From NCBI GenBank assembly GCA_002412595.1, contig DHVJ01000002.1, forward strand, positions 1 to 56,988: a DNA stretch of 56,988 bases, written 5' to 3'. Under the pieces are notes generated by a model. That model was not told the origin of the DNA and made no database searches. It worked only from the letters and a program-made list of their open reading frames with translations. This DNA comes from Anaerolineaceae bacterium UBA5211 (GTDB lineage: Bacteria; Chloroflexota; Anaerolineae; Anaerolineales; Anaerolineaceae). Positions within the stretch are counted from its first letter, which is position 1; every line of letters starts with the position of its first letter. Shown piece by piece: positions 34,901 through 42,641 of this stretch. The position numbers and the translations under genes are program-made.

Positions 34901-35521
34901 GCCGCGTTCGCGGTGGGCAAGCACCCATTCATCATCGATCATTTCGCGCATTACGTCTTCGGGAATCAGTTCAATGCCGCCGACCTCATGTGAGGTGCGG
35001 AAACCGTCGAAGAAGTGAATAAAAGGTACACGCGATTCGAGGCTGGCAGCTGTTGAGATGAGCGCCATATCGTGGGCTTCTTGCGGGGAGCGGGAAGCCA
35101 GCATGGCAAAGCCGGTGGAACGCGCGGCGGTTACATCACTGTGGTCGCCAAAAATGGACAAAGCCTGCGCAGCCAACGAACGGGCCGAGACATGGAAAAC
35201 CGCGGCGGTCAATTCGCCGGCGATCTTGTACATATTGGGGATCATCAGCAGCAAACCCTGCGAGGCTGTGAAGGTGGTGGTGAGGGAACCTGTGGTCAGC
35301 GCGCCGTGCACTGCACCAGCCGCGCCGCCCTCAGCCTGCATTTCCATGACCATGGGGACGGTGCCCCAAATGTTGGAAATACCCTTGGCTGACCAGGCGT
35401 CGGCATGTTCTCCCATGGGTGAAGAGGGGGTAATGGGATAAATTGCGATAACCTCGTTCAAGCGGTATGCGGTATAGGCAACAGCTTCGTTGCCGTCCAT
35501 CATAACCTGTTGACGTTTCAT
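31949..35521 (-). CDS. nifJ: Pyruvate:ferredoxin (flavodoxin) oxidoreductase
   Basis: The 1190-residue single-chain enzyme matches the family length of about 1170-1200. It oxidises pyruvate with CoA to acetyl-CoA and CO2, reducing ferredoxin, in the cytoplasm of anaerobes. Domain order is visible: N-terminal pyruvate domain (YPITPSSPMGE), transketolase-like domain II, gamma domain (GLGSDGTVGANKNS), two 4Fe4S clusters (CIQCGKCAFVCPH and CTGCGMCVENCPAKD), then the TPP domain (CAGCGETPY, NATGCSSIYGGNLPTTPY, GGDGWAYDIGYGG, DTGVYSNTGGQ). The reading frame extends to 35617, but AAGGAG eight bases before ATG 35521 and the conserved start MKRQQVMMDGNEA fix the start. Confidence 0.97.
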   Translation of the reverse strand: MKRQQVMMDGNEAVAYTAYRLNEVIAIYPITPSSPMGEHADAWSAKGISNIWGTVPMVMEMQAEGGAAGAVHGALTTGSLTTTFTASQGLLLMIPNMYKIAGELTAAVFHVSARSLAAQALSIFGDHSDVTAARSTGFAMLASRSPQEAHDMALISTAASLESRVPFIHFFDGFRTSHEVGGIELIPEDVMREMIDDEWVLAHRERGLTPDAPSIRGTAQNPDVYFQARETVNPFYEKCADMTQKAMDKFGKLTGRQYNLFDYAGAPDAERVIIVMASGAETAEETANYLVKQGEKVGVLSVRLYRPFSADYMFKALPKTVKSIAVLDRTKEPGADGEPLYKDVASAILEATKKGTSPFSSQPSLVGGRFGLSSKEFTPAMVKGIFDELKKDQPKNSFTIGIEDDLSHTSLPYDAGFSIETDDTIRCVFFGLGSDGTVGANKNSTKIIGEETDNYAQGYFVYDSKKSGAMTESHLRFGPNPIHKPFLIGKNDANFVACHQFPFLEQYDMLKYAKPGGVFLLNSIYNQDEVWEHLPVEVQSAIIDKKLKFYIIDAYEVAGKTGMGTRINTIMQTCFFAISNVLPKDEAIAEIKKYIKKTYSKRGEAVVNQNFAAVDSSLENLYEVKVPEKATSKETRRPAVPAGAPDFVKEVLGAMISKDGDDLPVSKLPNDGTYPSGTTQWEKRNIAMEIPVWNPDICIQCGKCAFVCPHAVIRTKVYDAALLKDAPETFKSIDAKFREFPGMKFTVQVSPEDCTGCGMCVENCPAKDKTDPSRKAINMAPQPPLRESESKNWEFFFNLPDPDRTAFEANTVKNSQLLRPLFEFSGACAGCGETPYVKLLTQLFGDRTVIANATGCSSIYGGNLPTTPYTFNGDGRGPAWSNSLFEDNAEFGLGMRLTMDKQHEFAQELLKKVAGDVGEKLVDEILTADQTTEAGIKAQRDRIDALKEKLNGKKDLTSRQMLSLADKLVRKSVWIVGGDGWAYDIGYGGLDHVLASGRNVNVLVLDTGVYSNTGGQSSKATPRGAVAKFAADGKGLPRKDLGMIAMTYGYIYTAQVAMGANDMQTLRAFREADAYDGPSLIIAYTHCINHGIVMKKGLSQQDLAVKSGVWPLYRFNPDLIKEGKNPLKLDYKEPSIPVKDFAYNETRYTMLTQTNEERAEVLLKLAQQDAQDRWVKYSQMAAQEYEKPSA

Positions 35522-35639
35522 GAATTTTCTCCTTGAAAAAAGTGATTTGGTGTTATGGTTCAACGCCTTGGCAGGCGAAACAAAGCGGTTTATGACAAAA
35601 CCACTTAATAATACCACTTTTATCCAGAATGTTTTTAAA

Positions 35640-35671
35640 ACTTGGGTAAGAGGGATGACATTTGCCCAAGT
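35640..35671 (-). terminator. Probable terminator of the SUMF1-domain gene
   Basis: ACTTGGG(C/T)AA arms (35640-35649 and 35662-35671, one mismatch) flank an 11-nt loop. On the minus strand the stem is followed by TTTTAAAAA. It lies about 30 bp after the stop of the gene at 35703 and ahead of nifJ. Confidence 0.5.
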
Positions 35672-35702
35672 GTAAATAATTTTATAAAAAAAACATTTTC
35701 AA

Positions 35703-36689
35703 TCAATTATTGGAGGTAAATTGAACAATTTGTGTGGCTGCATGCGTATAAACGCAGCGAAAACTGCGTACGGCTCCCGAAGATGACGGTTCATGTGCCA
35801 GGCGACTGGCCGCTCTGCTATACTCATATGGATCCAAATAACTGGCACCCTTTAGGACTTTCTTGTCCCCATCCTCAGGCCCTTGGGGGTTTTCATACGG
35901 CGAATAAGAAAAATAGAATGGATCATACCAGTCTGAAACCCATTCGCGCACATTCCCTCCCATATCCATCACGCCATAATAGCTGGCACCTTTGATGAAT
36001 AACCCCACGGGGGTTGTATCGGTGATGATGTTGTGCGCGTTTGTTAAAAAAATGTCTTCTGAAGGGTTCTCCGATCCCCAGGGATACTTGGCCCCTGAGG
36101 GCCCGCGCGCAGCTTTTTCCCACTCTGCTTCAGTGGGCAACCTTCCGCCTGACCATTGGCAAAACGTTTGTGCCATATACCAATTAATATACACAACCGG
36201 ATGATCGGTGTAATCCGAGTCCAAAAAACGTGGATTCCGTTTCATTGAGACACTATAGGTACACGTACCCTCTTGAACACATTTGGAAAATTGTGCATTG
36301 GTGATCTCGGTTTTCGTGATCCAGTAAGAATCCAGATAGACACTATGGAGGGGTTCTTCATTTTCATAATGATCTCCATCGTATGAGGATGAGCCCATCA
36401 GAAAATCGCTGGCGGGGATATAAACCAGGGACATCTTGTTGACAGGACTGGTGGTATTGACTAAATAATTTTTATCGGACTCATCCAGCTCAGTATTTAA
36501 AGATTCCTGCATGGCAATTTTTAATTTATTTAAAAGCCTGCTGGGTTCATAATCGATATTATGCCGGATATAAGCTATACGGTTTTCGACTTTGACAATT
36601 AATATTTTCATTGTGATGGGAGCGTCACTAAAAGTACAACCGACAAAAAATAGGGGAATAAGTAAAAAAATTACAGCTTTTTGTTTCAT
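35703..36689 (-). CDS. SUMF1/formylglycine-generating-enzyme-domain lipoprotein
   Basis: The 328-residue protein has a lipoprotein signal (lipobox FVGC, Cys18) and a variable region to about residue 85. It then has an FGE-sulfatase/SUMF1 domain: YIPASDFLMGSSSYDGD, DSYWITKTEITNAQF, HPVVYINWYMAQTFCQWSGG, RLPTEAEWEKAARG, YPWG, GVMDMGGNVREWVSDWYD and a C-terminal SFRCV. Most secreted bacterial members are binding or structural proteins, not formylglycine synthases, and no sulfatase gene lies nearby. ATG 36689 is chosen over the GTG two codons upstream; neither has a strong RBS. Base composition is more AT-rich than its neighbours. Confidence 0.82.
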   Translation of the reverse strand: MKQKAVIFLLIPLFFVGCTFSDAPITMKILIVKVENRIAYIRHNIDYEPSRLLNKLKIAMQESLNTELDESDKNYLVNTTSPVNKMSLVYIPASDFLMGSSSYDGDHYENEEPLHSVYLDSYWITKTEITNAQFSKCVQEGTCTYSVSMKRNPRFLDSDYTDHPVVYINWYMAQTFCQWSGGRLPTEAEWEKAARGPSGAKYPWGSENPSEDIFLTNAHNIITDTTPVGLFIKGASYYGVMDMGGNVREWVSDWYDPFYFSYSPYENPQGPEDGDKKVLKGASYLDPYEYSRAASRLAHEPSSSGAVRSFRCVYTHAATQIVQFTSNN

Positions 36690-36751
36690 TCTCACAACGT
36701 TTATTAAAAACCTGTGTGTTTGAATCTGGATAACTACAAAAATTTTATAAG

Positions 36752-37282
36752 CTAAGCAGGTAATTTGCCAATTGCCAGGTATAGCGCGGCCAGGCTTTTG
36801 CTGTCCTGCAGGCGGGCTTGCTGGGCCAGTAACAGGGCTTCGTTGACCGGATATTTTTCCACGTTGAGGAACTCATCGTCGTCCATTTCAAGCGGCGCGG
36901 AGTAGATATCCGTGGCCAGGAAGATGTGATTCAGCTCTGAAGAATAGCCGGGGGCGAGATAAACGGACCCTAAATGGGTCATCTCGCTGGCGGCCATGCC
37001 AGTTTCCTCGCGCACTTCGCGCAGGGCGCATTCCAGGGGCGTCTCGCCTGCGTTCATCACGCCGGCCGGCAGCTCCAGCAGAATGCGTTCGCAGCCCATG
37101 CGGAACTGGGTGACAAACCATATGTTGCCGTCGCTGTCCAGGGGAATGATGGTGACGGAATCGTTGTGCCGCACCAGGTTATAGTCTTTTTCGCGCTCGT
37201 CCGGCAGTTTGACGTGTAAATTTTCCACGCTGAAGGCATAAGCGTTGTAAACGGTAGTTTTGGAAAGGATTTGATGAACCAT
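36752..37282 (-). CDS. Nudix hydrolase, ADP-ribose pyrophosphatase type
   Basis: The 176-residue protein carries a complete Nudix box (GVMNAGETPLECALREVREETGM, about 75-97, quoted in part: REVREETG). The box binds the metals that cleave a nucleoside diphosphate linked to another group. The surroundings (NDSVTIIPLD, FRMGCERILLELPAG before the box, and GYSSELNHIFLA after it) match ADP-ribose/sugar-nucleotide pyrophosphatases such as NudF/YqkG. Exact substrate is not predictable. The gene lies between two terminators, so it is probably a single transcription unit. Confidence 0.85.
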   Translation of the reverse strand: MVHQILSKTTVYNAYAFSVENLHVKLPDEREKDYNLVRHNDSVTIIPLDSDGNIWFVTQFRMGCERILLELPAGVMNAGETPLECALREVREETGMAASEMTHLGSVYLAPGYSSELNHIFLATDIYSAPLEMDDDEFLNVEKYPVNEALLLAQQARLQDSKSLAALYLAIGKLPA

Positions 37283-37318
37283 TGGGGTACCTCGTAACTG
37301 CTAGTTTATCATGGATAT

Positions 37319-37349
37319 AAAAAATCCCCGCTTTCAGGGCGGGGATTTT
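37319..37349 (-). terminator. Terminator of the 37370 lipoprotein gene
   Basis: AAAATCCCCGC (37321-37331) and GCGGGGATTTT (37339-37349) form a perfect 11-bp stem with a 7-nt loop. On the minus strand it ends in T6. Confidence 0.9.
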
Positions 37350-37369
37350 GCGATTCTTTTATAAATTAT

Positions 37370-38023
37370 TTACTCGTTGGTGAAGTAATCTGATCCGTAG
37401 TAATCAGCCATATCGGTTTCGAGCAGAACAACCACCAGGTTGCTTCCGCGCAGGCTGTCCGGGATGTTCAGCGTAACATCAAAACCCTGGGCAGAGCCTT
37501 GCGGGCTGTAGTGGGCGGTGCCGACGACGATGTACTGGGTGTAATCATATTCACCTTCCGGCCCCATCTTGAAGGTTAAATCCATATCATCCAGCAGCCA
37601 GGGATAAGTGGCTTGCAGCACGACGGATTGGTCCTTCTTGTAGCTCTGAACACAAACGTAGTAGCCGGGAGCGCATTTAGAAGTGTTGTAATTTAATGAA
37701 ACCACGGGCGGAGGGCCATCTGTAGATGTCGGCAGGGGTTTGGCGGTGGCTTCCGCTTTGGGAGCGGGCGTTTCATCCACGGCCAGTTTTTCACCGTTGT
37801 CATCAGCGGCTGCCGCGGTACCGTCCAACGGCACGGCCATGGCAGTTTGCGTGCCAGCGATGATATCCTTCATGAGTTGTGATTGCGTGGATACCGGGTT
37901 GGGTAATGTGGATTCCGCTTTGGCAACATCGGATGGACTGCCGCTGGCGGAGCGCGTGCAGGCAGCTGCGAACAGGCTGAGAACTGCCAGAGCAATCACA
38001 CTAACCAGGATTTTCTTCTTCAT
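37370..38023 (-). CDS. Secreted lipoprotein of unknown function
   Basis: The 217-residue protein has a lipoprotein signal peptide with lipobox AAAC (Cys22) and a low-complexity Ala/Pro/Lys/Thr linker to about residue 105. Its C-terminal domain has about 110 residues: two cysteines (KCAPGYYVCVQ) that could form a disulphide, then beta-strand-rich sequence ending in an acidic/aromatic DMADYYGSDYF. I recognise no family. GGAGG precedes ATG 38023. The layout (short lipid anchor, tether, small domain) repeats that of the lipoprotein at 2161, without sequence similarity I can see. Confidence 0.7.
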   Translation of the reverse strand: MKKKILVSVIALAVLSLFAAACTRSASGSPSDVAKAESTLPNPVSTQSQLMKDIIAGTQTAMAVPLDGTAAAADDNGEKLAVDETPAPKAEATAKPLPTSTDGPPPVVSLNYNTSKCAPGYYVCVQSYKKDQSVVLQATYPWLLDDMDLTFKMGPEGEYDYTQYIVVGTAHYSPQGSAQGFDVTLNIPDSLRGSNLVVVLLETDMADYYGSDYFTNE

Positions 38024-38082
38024 AGATTTTCTCCTCCAGAATAATCTTCGAATGAATTTTTATAATAAAAATTACACTTATT

Positions 38083-38111
38083 ATCTTAGCACGGAGCCCT
38101 TAGGCAGTCAA
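38083..38111 (-). promoter_or_regulatory. Promoter of the 37370 lipoprotein gene
   Basis: On the minus strand, TTGACT (38111-38106) and TAAGAT (38088-38083) have a 17-bp spacer, 60 bp upstream of the start codon. Confidence 0.55.
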
Positions 38112-38181
38112 TAGAGCCGATCTGGCTGTGCCGGTAAGCTCAGAATTTTCATCCTGAATTTAATTTTATCCGTTATTTACC

Positions 38182-39195
38182 TTATTGTACACTTTCAGGA
38201 AGCTGAAAAACGAAGGGCGATTCGCTGGGCAGCAACATGGTGTCGATGGTGGGCGATAGTTTGGTAATGTATTGGTAGGTGAGCAGTTCCGGGTTGTTGG
38301 CAATGGCATCTTCGATCAACTTCAACGCGTCTGCTTCGGCCTGGGCTTCCAGCATGCGGGCTTTGGCGCGCCCTTCGGCGGCAATCACGGCGGCTTCGGC
38401 GTCACCCTTGGCGGTTTCAATGACCTGTTGGGCTTCCTGTTTTTTCTGTTCCACCACGAAAGCGGCTTGCTTGGCTTCCTGTTCGGATACCTGTTTCTGC
38501 TCTACCGAAGCGGCGTATTCGGGTGAGAAAGTGATGTTGCGCAGCACGAAGTCCACCAGAGTGATGCCGTTTTCTTCAAATTTGGCGTTCAATTCGGTGT
38601 TAATGAAATCCACCAACTCAAAACGTTTATCGGTGACCACGTCCTCTACGCCGAATTGCGATACCGCATCACGAATGATGCCGCGCGATTGCGCGCGCAC
38701 CAGTTCATCGGAATAGCGATCCTGCCAGAGTATGTGCAGATCTACCACCTTTTCCGGGTTGATTTGGTAGATGACCGAGGCGTCCACAAAGATCTCCTGA
38801 CCGTCGGCGGTGCGGGCGGTGATGGAATCATCGCCTTGTATTTGCCCTTCATTCACTGCGATGGACATGGTGTAGGTTTGGCGCGATATGGGGTAATAAA
38901 CCACGCGCTCCACAAACGGCACAATCCAACGCAACCCGGGCTGCAAGGCCTGTTCACGGTAGCCTTTGGGAGAGATGGCGGAAATGACCACACCGCGCTC
39001 CTGCGGTTCAACGAATACCAGGCCAGCGCTGACCGTCGTGACCAGGACCGCGGCCAGGATGATGACAATGGAAATGGTGCGGGAATTTCTGATTTTCTGC
39101 CCGCGGGTAGCTTGCACGCCGGAAAAGACAATGAAGCCTATAGCAGCCAACCAAAAAATGACTGAAATACCTGAAATGATATCGGTGATACGCAT
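38182..39195 (-). CDS. SPFH/prohibitin-family membrane protein
   Basis: The 337-residue protein has one or two N-terminal membrane segments (about 8-60), then an SPFH (band 7) domain. The domain includes ERGVVISAISPKGYREQALQPGLRWIVPF, typical of prohibitin and HflK/C proteins, and SPEYAASVEQKQVSEQEAKQAA. An Ala/Glu/Gln/Lys-rich coiled coil (about 225-300, EAQQVIETAKGDAEAAVIAAEGRAKARM in parts) follows. Such proteins form ring-like scaffolds in membrane microdomains or modulate proteases. The frame opens at TTG 39207, but ATG 39195 with GGAGGAG just upstream is the real start. No adjacent NfeD or FtsH gene is present. Confidence 0.9.
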   Translation of the reverse strand: MRITDIISGISVIFWLAAIGFIVFSGVQATRGQKIRNSRTISIVIILAAVLVTTVSAGLVFVEPQERGVVISAISPKGYREQALQPGLRWIVPFVERVVYYPISRQTYTMSIAVNEGQIQGDDSITARTADGQEIFVDASVIYQINPEKVVDLHILWQDRYSDELVRAQSRGIIRDAVSQFGVEDVVTDKRFELVDFINTELNAKFEENGITLVDFVLRNITFSPEYAASVEQKQVSEQEAKQAAFVVEQKKQEAQQVIETAKGDAEAAVIAAEGRAKARMLEAQAEADALKLIEDAIANNPELLTYQYITKLSPTIDTMLLPSESPFVFQLPESVQ

Positions 39196-39309
39196 GTTCT
39201 CCTCCAAAAATTAAATTTTGATTAAATAAAATCAACGGTATAAGATTAACAAATCTTCATTTGATATACGTAAGAAAAGGGTAATTCGTTTTGTTTACAA
39301 GGGAATAAC

Positions 39310-39747
39310 TCAGGCTTCCAGGAGTATGGTGACGGGGCCGCTGTTGTGAATTTCAACCAGCATATGCGCACCGAATTGGCCGGATTGAGTAGGGACGCCT
39401 TCCTTTTCGAGAGCGGCGATGAAATAATTCACTAAAGGACTGGCGAGTTCCGGTGGAGCGGCTTTGAAGAAGGACGGCCGGTTGCCTTTGCGTGTGTCGG
39501 CCATCAACGTGAATTGCGAGACAACAATAGCGCTGCCGTTGATATCGCGCACGGACAGGTTCATTTTCTCTTCGGAATCGCTGAAAATGCGCAGCGCGGC
39601 GATTTTCTTGCAGAGTTGGTCGGCTTTCTCATGGGTATCTTCGTTTTCAATTCCCAATAAAATCACCAGACCGTCGCCGATGGCGGCGATGGTCTGGTCA
39701 TCTACAGTTACTTGCGCTTGGGTGACACGTTGAATGACAGCACGCAT
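39310..39747 (-). CDS. dtd: D-aminoacyl-tRNA deacylase
   Basis: The 145-residue protein matches the usual DTD length. It hydrolyses D-aminoacyl-tRNA, protecting translation from D-amino acids. Both family motifs are present: SQFTLMADTRKGNRPSF (the SQxTLxA active-site motif) and the C-terminal NSGPVTILLE (the cross-subunit Gly-Pro motif, GPVT). The start MRAVIQRV is the family's canonical N-terminus. It lies 16 bp after trpS on the same strand, so the two are probably cotranscribed. Confidence 0.95.
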   Translation of the reverse strand: MRAVIQRVTQAQVTVDDQTIAAIGDGLVILLGIENEDTHEKADQLCKKIAALRIFSDSEEKMNLSVRDINGSAIVVSQFTLMADTRKGNRPSFFKAAPPELASPLVNYFIAALEKEGVPTQSGQFGAHMLVEIHNSGPVTILLEA

Positions 39748-39763
39748 AGGCAGAAGCTACCGT

Positions 39764-40750
39764 TTAAGGCATGCCGATGGCATCACGCACTTCTGCCATG
39801 GTCTGTTCAGCGATGACACGGGCGCGATTGCTGCCGTCTTCCAGGATATCAAAAATATCGTCCGGACGCTTGGCCATTTCGGCCCTTCTTTCGCGGAAAG
39901 GCTCGAAGTATTTGTTCATGTTCTTGGCCAACAACCGTTTGCAATCCACACAGCCAATGCCGGCCCGGCGGCATTCTACGTTGACCATTTCAACTTCTTC
40001 CGGGCTGGAGAAGATCTTGTGCATGGTGAAAACGTTGCAGATATCGGGGTTGCCCGGGTCGCTGCGCAGCTTGCGGTTGGGGTCGGTGACCATCATCATA
40101 ACGCGCTTCGTGGTTTCTTCCGGTGTGGCGGCGATCTCGATGTGGTTGTTGAGGCTTTTGCTCATCTTCCTTTCGCCGTCGATGCCCAGCACCTTGGGAA
40201 TCTGGGTGACTTTCATTTCCGGCTCGATCAACACTTTAGCGCCGTAGCGGTAATTAAAGGAACGTGCCAATTCGCGGGCGAATTCGATATGGGGGGCCTG
40301 GTCCACGCCGACCGGAACAGCGTCCGATTTGTAGAGCAGGATATCTGCCGCCATCAGCACGGGATAACCCACCAGACCGTAGTTGATGTTATGCGGCTGG
40401 TCGCGTATTTTTTCTTTGAAGGTGGGCAGATCGGTCAATTTCCCCAGGGGAGCCACCATGGAAAGAATGGTGTGCAAATTGGCCAGTTCAAGCACGTGCG
40501 ACTGGATCATCACAATTGACTGCTGCGGGTCGATGCCCGCTGCCAGCCAATCCAGGGCCATTTCCAGGGTGTTGTTCTTCAGGTCTTTGGTGGTCTCCAT
40601 GGTCGTTAACGCATGCAGATCGACAATGCCGTAAATGCAGTCGTAATCCTGCTGGAGAGCCACATAATTTTTAATCGCGCCCAGATAGTTACCCAGGTGT
40701 TGGCGTCCAGTGGGCCTGGCGCCGGAAAATACACGTCCTTTTTTAGCCAT
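39764..40750 (-). CDS. trpS: Tryptophanyl-tRNA synthetase
   Basis: The 328-residue class I aminoacyl-tRNA synthetase attaches Trp to tRNA-Trp with ATP. The HIGH-type motif appears as PTGRQHLGNYLGA (about 12-24), and the KMSKS motif is intact in GERKMSKSLNN. The middle contains the TrpRS marks YPVLMAADILLYKSDAVPVG and DQAPHIEFAR. A CxxC-type pair (GCVDCKRLL) lies near the C-terminal region. The gene starts 4 bp after the SelW-like gene and ends 16 bp before dtd, suggesting a three-gene operon. Confidence 0.96.
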   Translation of the reverse strand: MAKKGRVFSGARPTGRQHLGNYLGAIKNYVALQQDYDCIYGIVDLHALTTMETTKDLKNNTLEMALDWLAAGIDPQQSIVMIQSHVLELANLHTILSMVAPLGKLTDLPTFKEKIRDQPHNINYGLVGYPVLMAADILLYKSDAVPVGVDQAPHIEFARELARSFNYRYGAKVLIEPEMKVTQIPKVLGIDGERKMSKSLNNHIEIAATPEETTKRVMMMVTDPNRKLRSDPGNPDICNVFTMHKIFSSPEEVEMVNVECRRAGIGCVDCKRLLAKNMNKYFEPFRERRAEMAKRPDDIFDILEDGSNRARVIAEQTMAEVRDAIGMP

Positions 40751-40754
40751 GAGC

Positions 40755-41003
40755 TTATTTCATTATCCTTGTCAATAAAATTTGTTCCACTTCTCCGGGA
40801 TGGGGCAGGTGTCCGCTTTTCTTTTTGGAGAAGATTAATTCCCCATTGTGAAACACCTCAAAACTGCCGACCAGCCGGGTGGATTCCAGGTCGATGGAGT
40901 CGATTTTGCTCCCGAATTGCGCTTGCAGTTCCTGTGAGAGCTGTTGGGCCTGCTTTTCAAATTGGCAGGGCACGCAGTATTCAATAATGATCTTGTTTTC
41001 CAT
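40755..41003 (-). CDS. SelT/SelW/SelH (Rdx)-family thioredoxin-like protein
   Basis: The 82-residue protein has an N-terminal IIEYCVPCQF: a CxxC redox motif directly after the first beta strand, as in SelW, where one Cys is Sec in some homologues. Here both are ordinary Cys codons. The rest fits the family: a helix with basic and Gln residues, GSFEVFHNGELIFSKKKSGHLPHPGEV (family hallmark G.FEV...G..i.SK...G.fP). A redox role is likely but the partner is unknown. It is the first gene of the probable selW-like/trpS/dtd operon and diverges from the sugar transferase at 41094. Confidence 0.88.
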   Translation of the reverse strand: MENKIIIEYCVPCQFEKQAQQLSQELQAQFGSKIDSIDLESTRLVGSFEVFHNGELIFSKKKSGHLPHPGEVEQILLTRIMK

Positions 41004-41093
41004 ATTAATGCCTGTTATTTGTTCCGTTTATTATATCGTACCCAACCGCGGCGGACTTCCTTTATCGACCCCTTTTGAGTAAAATGTTCCTGC

Positions 41094-41729
41094 ATGAATA
41101 AATATATCCGCACAGTCCCGCTCGGCAAACGCATCTTTGACATCTTTTTCGCGCTGCTTGTCCTGGTGCTGCTTTCTCCTTTGATACTGGTATTGGCACT
41201 GCTTTTATGGGCTACGCAGGGCTGGCCGGTATTTTTCACGCAGGAGCGGCCGGGTTTAAAAGGCCGGCTGTTCAAGCTGGTCAAGTTCCGCACCATGCGC
41301 GACCAATATGGGGCAGACGGCAAACCTCTGCCGGACAGCCAGCGCATCACGCGGTTGGGGCGTTTTATGCGGCGCACCAGCCTGGATGAGCTGCCGGAAT
41401 TTATCAATGTATTGGTTGGGGATATGAGTGTGGTGGGGCCGCGCCCGCTGCTGGTGCAGTACCTCGCACGCTACTCAGACGAGCAGGCGCGCCGGCACGA
41501 TGTTCTGCCAGGCGTGACCGGCTGGGCACAGGTGAATGGGCGCAACGCGCTCACCTGGGAGGAGAAATTTCGGCTGGATGTATGGTATGTGGATCACTGG
41601 TCTTTTGGGCTGGACCTGCGCATCATCCTGATGACGATCGGCAAATTATTCAAGCCGGAGGGTATCTCGCAGCCAGGGCATGCGACCATGCCGGAGTTCA
41701 TGGGTAATCAAACAAAAGATCAAGAGTAA
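41094..41729 (+). CDS. Undecaprenyl-phosphate sugar-1-phosphate transferase (WcaJ/PglC family)
   Basis: The 211-residue protein has one N-terminal hydrophobic segment (about 13-40, probably the re-entrant helix of PglC-type enzymes) and the catalytic domain alone, without the long multi-membrane N-terminus of WcaJ. Motifs: FTQERPGLKG, LVKFRTMRD, RRTSLDELPEFINVL (the Asp-Glu catalytic dyad), MSVVGPRPLL and LPGVTGWAQVNGRN. It starts glycan assembly by loading the first sugar phosphate on the lipid carrier. It lies 7 kb from the glycan cluster at 48590-56987 and could prime it. Its start has a poor RBS. Confidence 0.92.
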   Translation: MNKYIRTVPLGKRIFDIFFALLVLVLLSPLILVLALLLWATQGWPVFFTQERPGLKGRLFKLVKFRTMRDQYGADGKPLPDSQRITRLGRFMRRTSLDELPEFINVLVGDMSVVGPRPLLVQYLARYSDEQARRHDVLPGVTGWAQVNGRNALTWEEKFRLDVWYVDHWSFGLDLRIILMTIGKLFKPEGISQPGHATMPEFMGNQTKDQE

Positions 41730-41798
41730 AAATTCTTCTTGTTAGAAAATTAAGAAAACCGAAGCAGATTATTCTGTGTCAAACATGAAAATTCTATC

Positions 41799-42641
41799 CT
41801 ACTTGACTCCTGTGAGAAGTTGATTAACATAACCGGATACTTCTACTTGTGTTCTCTCATCTACACTACCATATAAAAATCTAGCTACTCTAACTGGGCC
41901 AATTAATTCGGGGTTTGAAAAATCTCTATCTAGAATTTTGATAGCTTGTTTCCCATGCTTACTATTAATCAATGGCAGAATATGCTGAATGACTTCTTGA
42001 TGTCCATTACCAAAGTTTCGTATAACATAAAACAAATCGTATGCATCTTTGTTTTCTCCCCTACTTTCAAACGCTAAAGCTTTCAGAATGATATATGCTC
42101 CAGGACCGCAAACCCAGACGTCTCTTTTAGCTTTTTCTCCGAAGGGTGTTTTTCCTGAAATTGTTATTTTAGTCCGATCTTGAAATGCTAATTCCAGCCC
42201 TGGAGTTATTACAGCACCGAAATTTGTATCAAGATGTTTTAATGACCCACCGATTTCGTCCTTAGTTATTTGGGGAATTAGAAAATCGACCGTAACATCA
42301 ATAGAATTATTAAGCCTCCACCTTTGAAATGTCGGATTTTGATTTTTATTAACATCTGGAATAAATCCAGCCCCTCTCAAGCGTTCAACAATTTCCTGAT
42401 AGCGACTGCTATCAAAAACCCCGATAGATAAACCAATATCAAGATCTAGCGTACCCACGTGTGCTTCAATTCCTTCGGGTAGTGGATTTTGGGGAATAAT
42501 AAGATTGGGAACTAATCCACCAACTATCACAAAATCATCAACATAATCACCGAGTATTGTACATAAATACAGACACATTGAATGGACTAGATTCAACTGT
42601 TGATTATTGTAGCCAGATGTAAGTTGCGGTTTATACATCAC
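41799..42641 (-). CDS. AbiEii-like nucleotidyltransferase (candidate toxin of a type IV-like pair)
   Basis: The 280-residue protein has a nucleotidyltransferase-fold signature: VIVGGLVPNLI (Gly41-Gly42), a long insertion, then GTLDLDIGLSI (Asp66, Asp68 as metal ligands). A later helix LKALAFESRGENKDAYDLFYV matches the Lys...Arg...KD.YDL block of AbiEii/AbiGii toxins. AbiEii is a GTP-binding nucleotidyltransferase toxin in phage abortive infection. Its ATG overlaps the stop of the upstream gene by 4 bp (ATGA), so the two are coupled. Base composition is far more AT-rich than the flanks, indicating transfer. Whether it transfers nucleotides to tRNA or another target is unknown. Confidence 0.78.
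   Translation of the reverse strand: MMYKPQLTSGYNNQQLNLVHSMCLYLCTILGDYVDDFVIVGGLVPNLIIPQNPLPEGIEAHVGTLDLDIGLSIGVFDSSRYQEIVERLRGAGFIPDVNKNQNPTFQRWRLNNSIDVTVDFLIPQITKDEIGGSLKHLDTNFGAVITPGLELAFQDRTKITISGKTPFGEKAKRDVWVCGPGAYIILKALAFESRGENKDAYDLFYVIRNFGNGHQEVIQHILPLINSKHGKQAIKILDRDFSNPELIGPVRVARFLYGSVDERTQVEVSGYVNQLLTGVK

Noticed and set aside
31946..35441. Several plus-strand frames opposite nifJ
   Set aside because: nifJ has complete cofactor motifs on the minus strand; the opposite frames are shadows.
35703..36689. SUMF1-domain protein as a sulfatase-activating enzyme
   Set aside because: No sulfatase gene nearby, it is a lipoprotein, and most such secreted proteins are not formylglycine synthases; only the domain is claimed.
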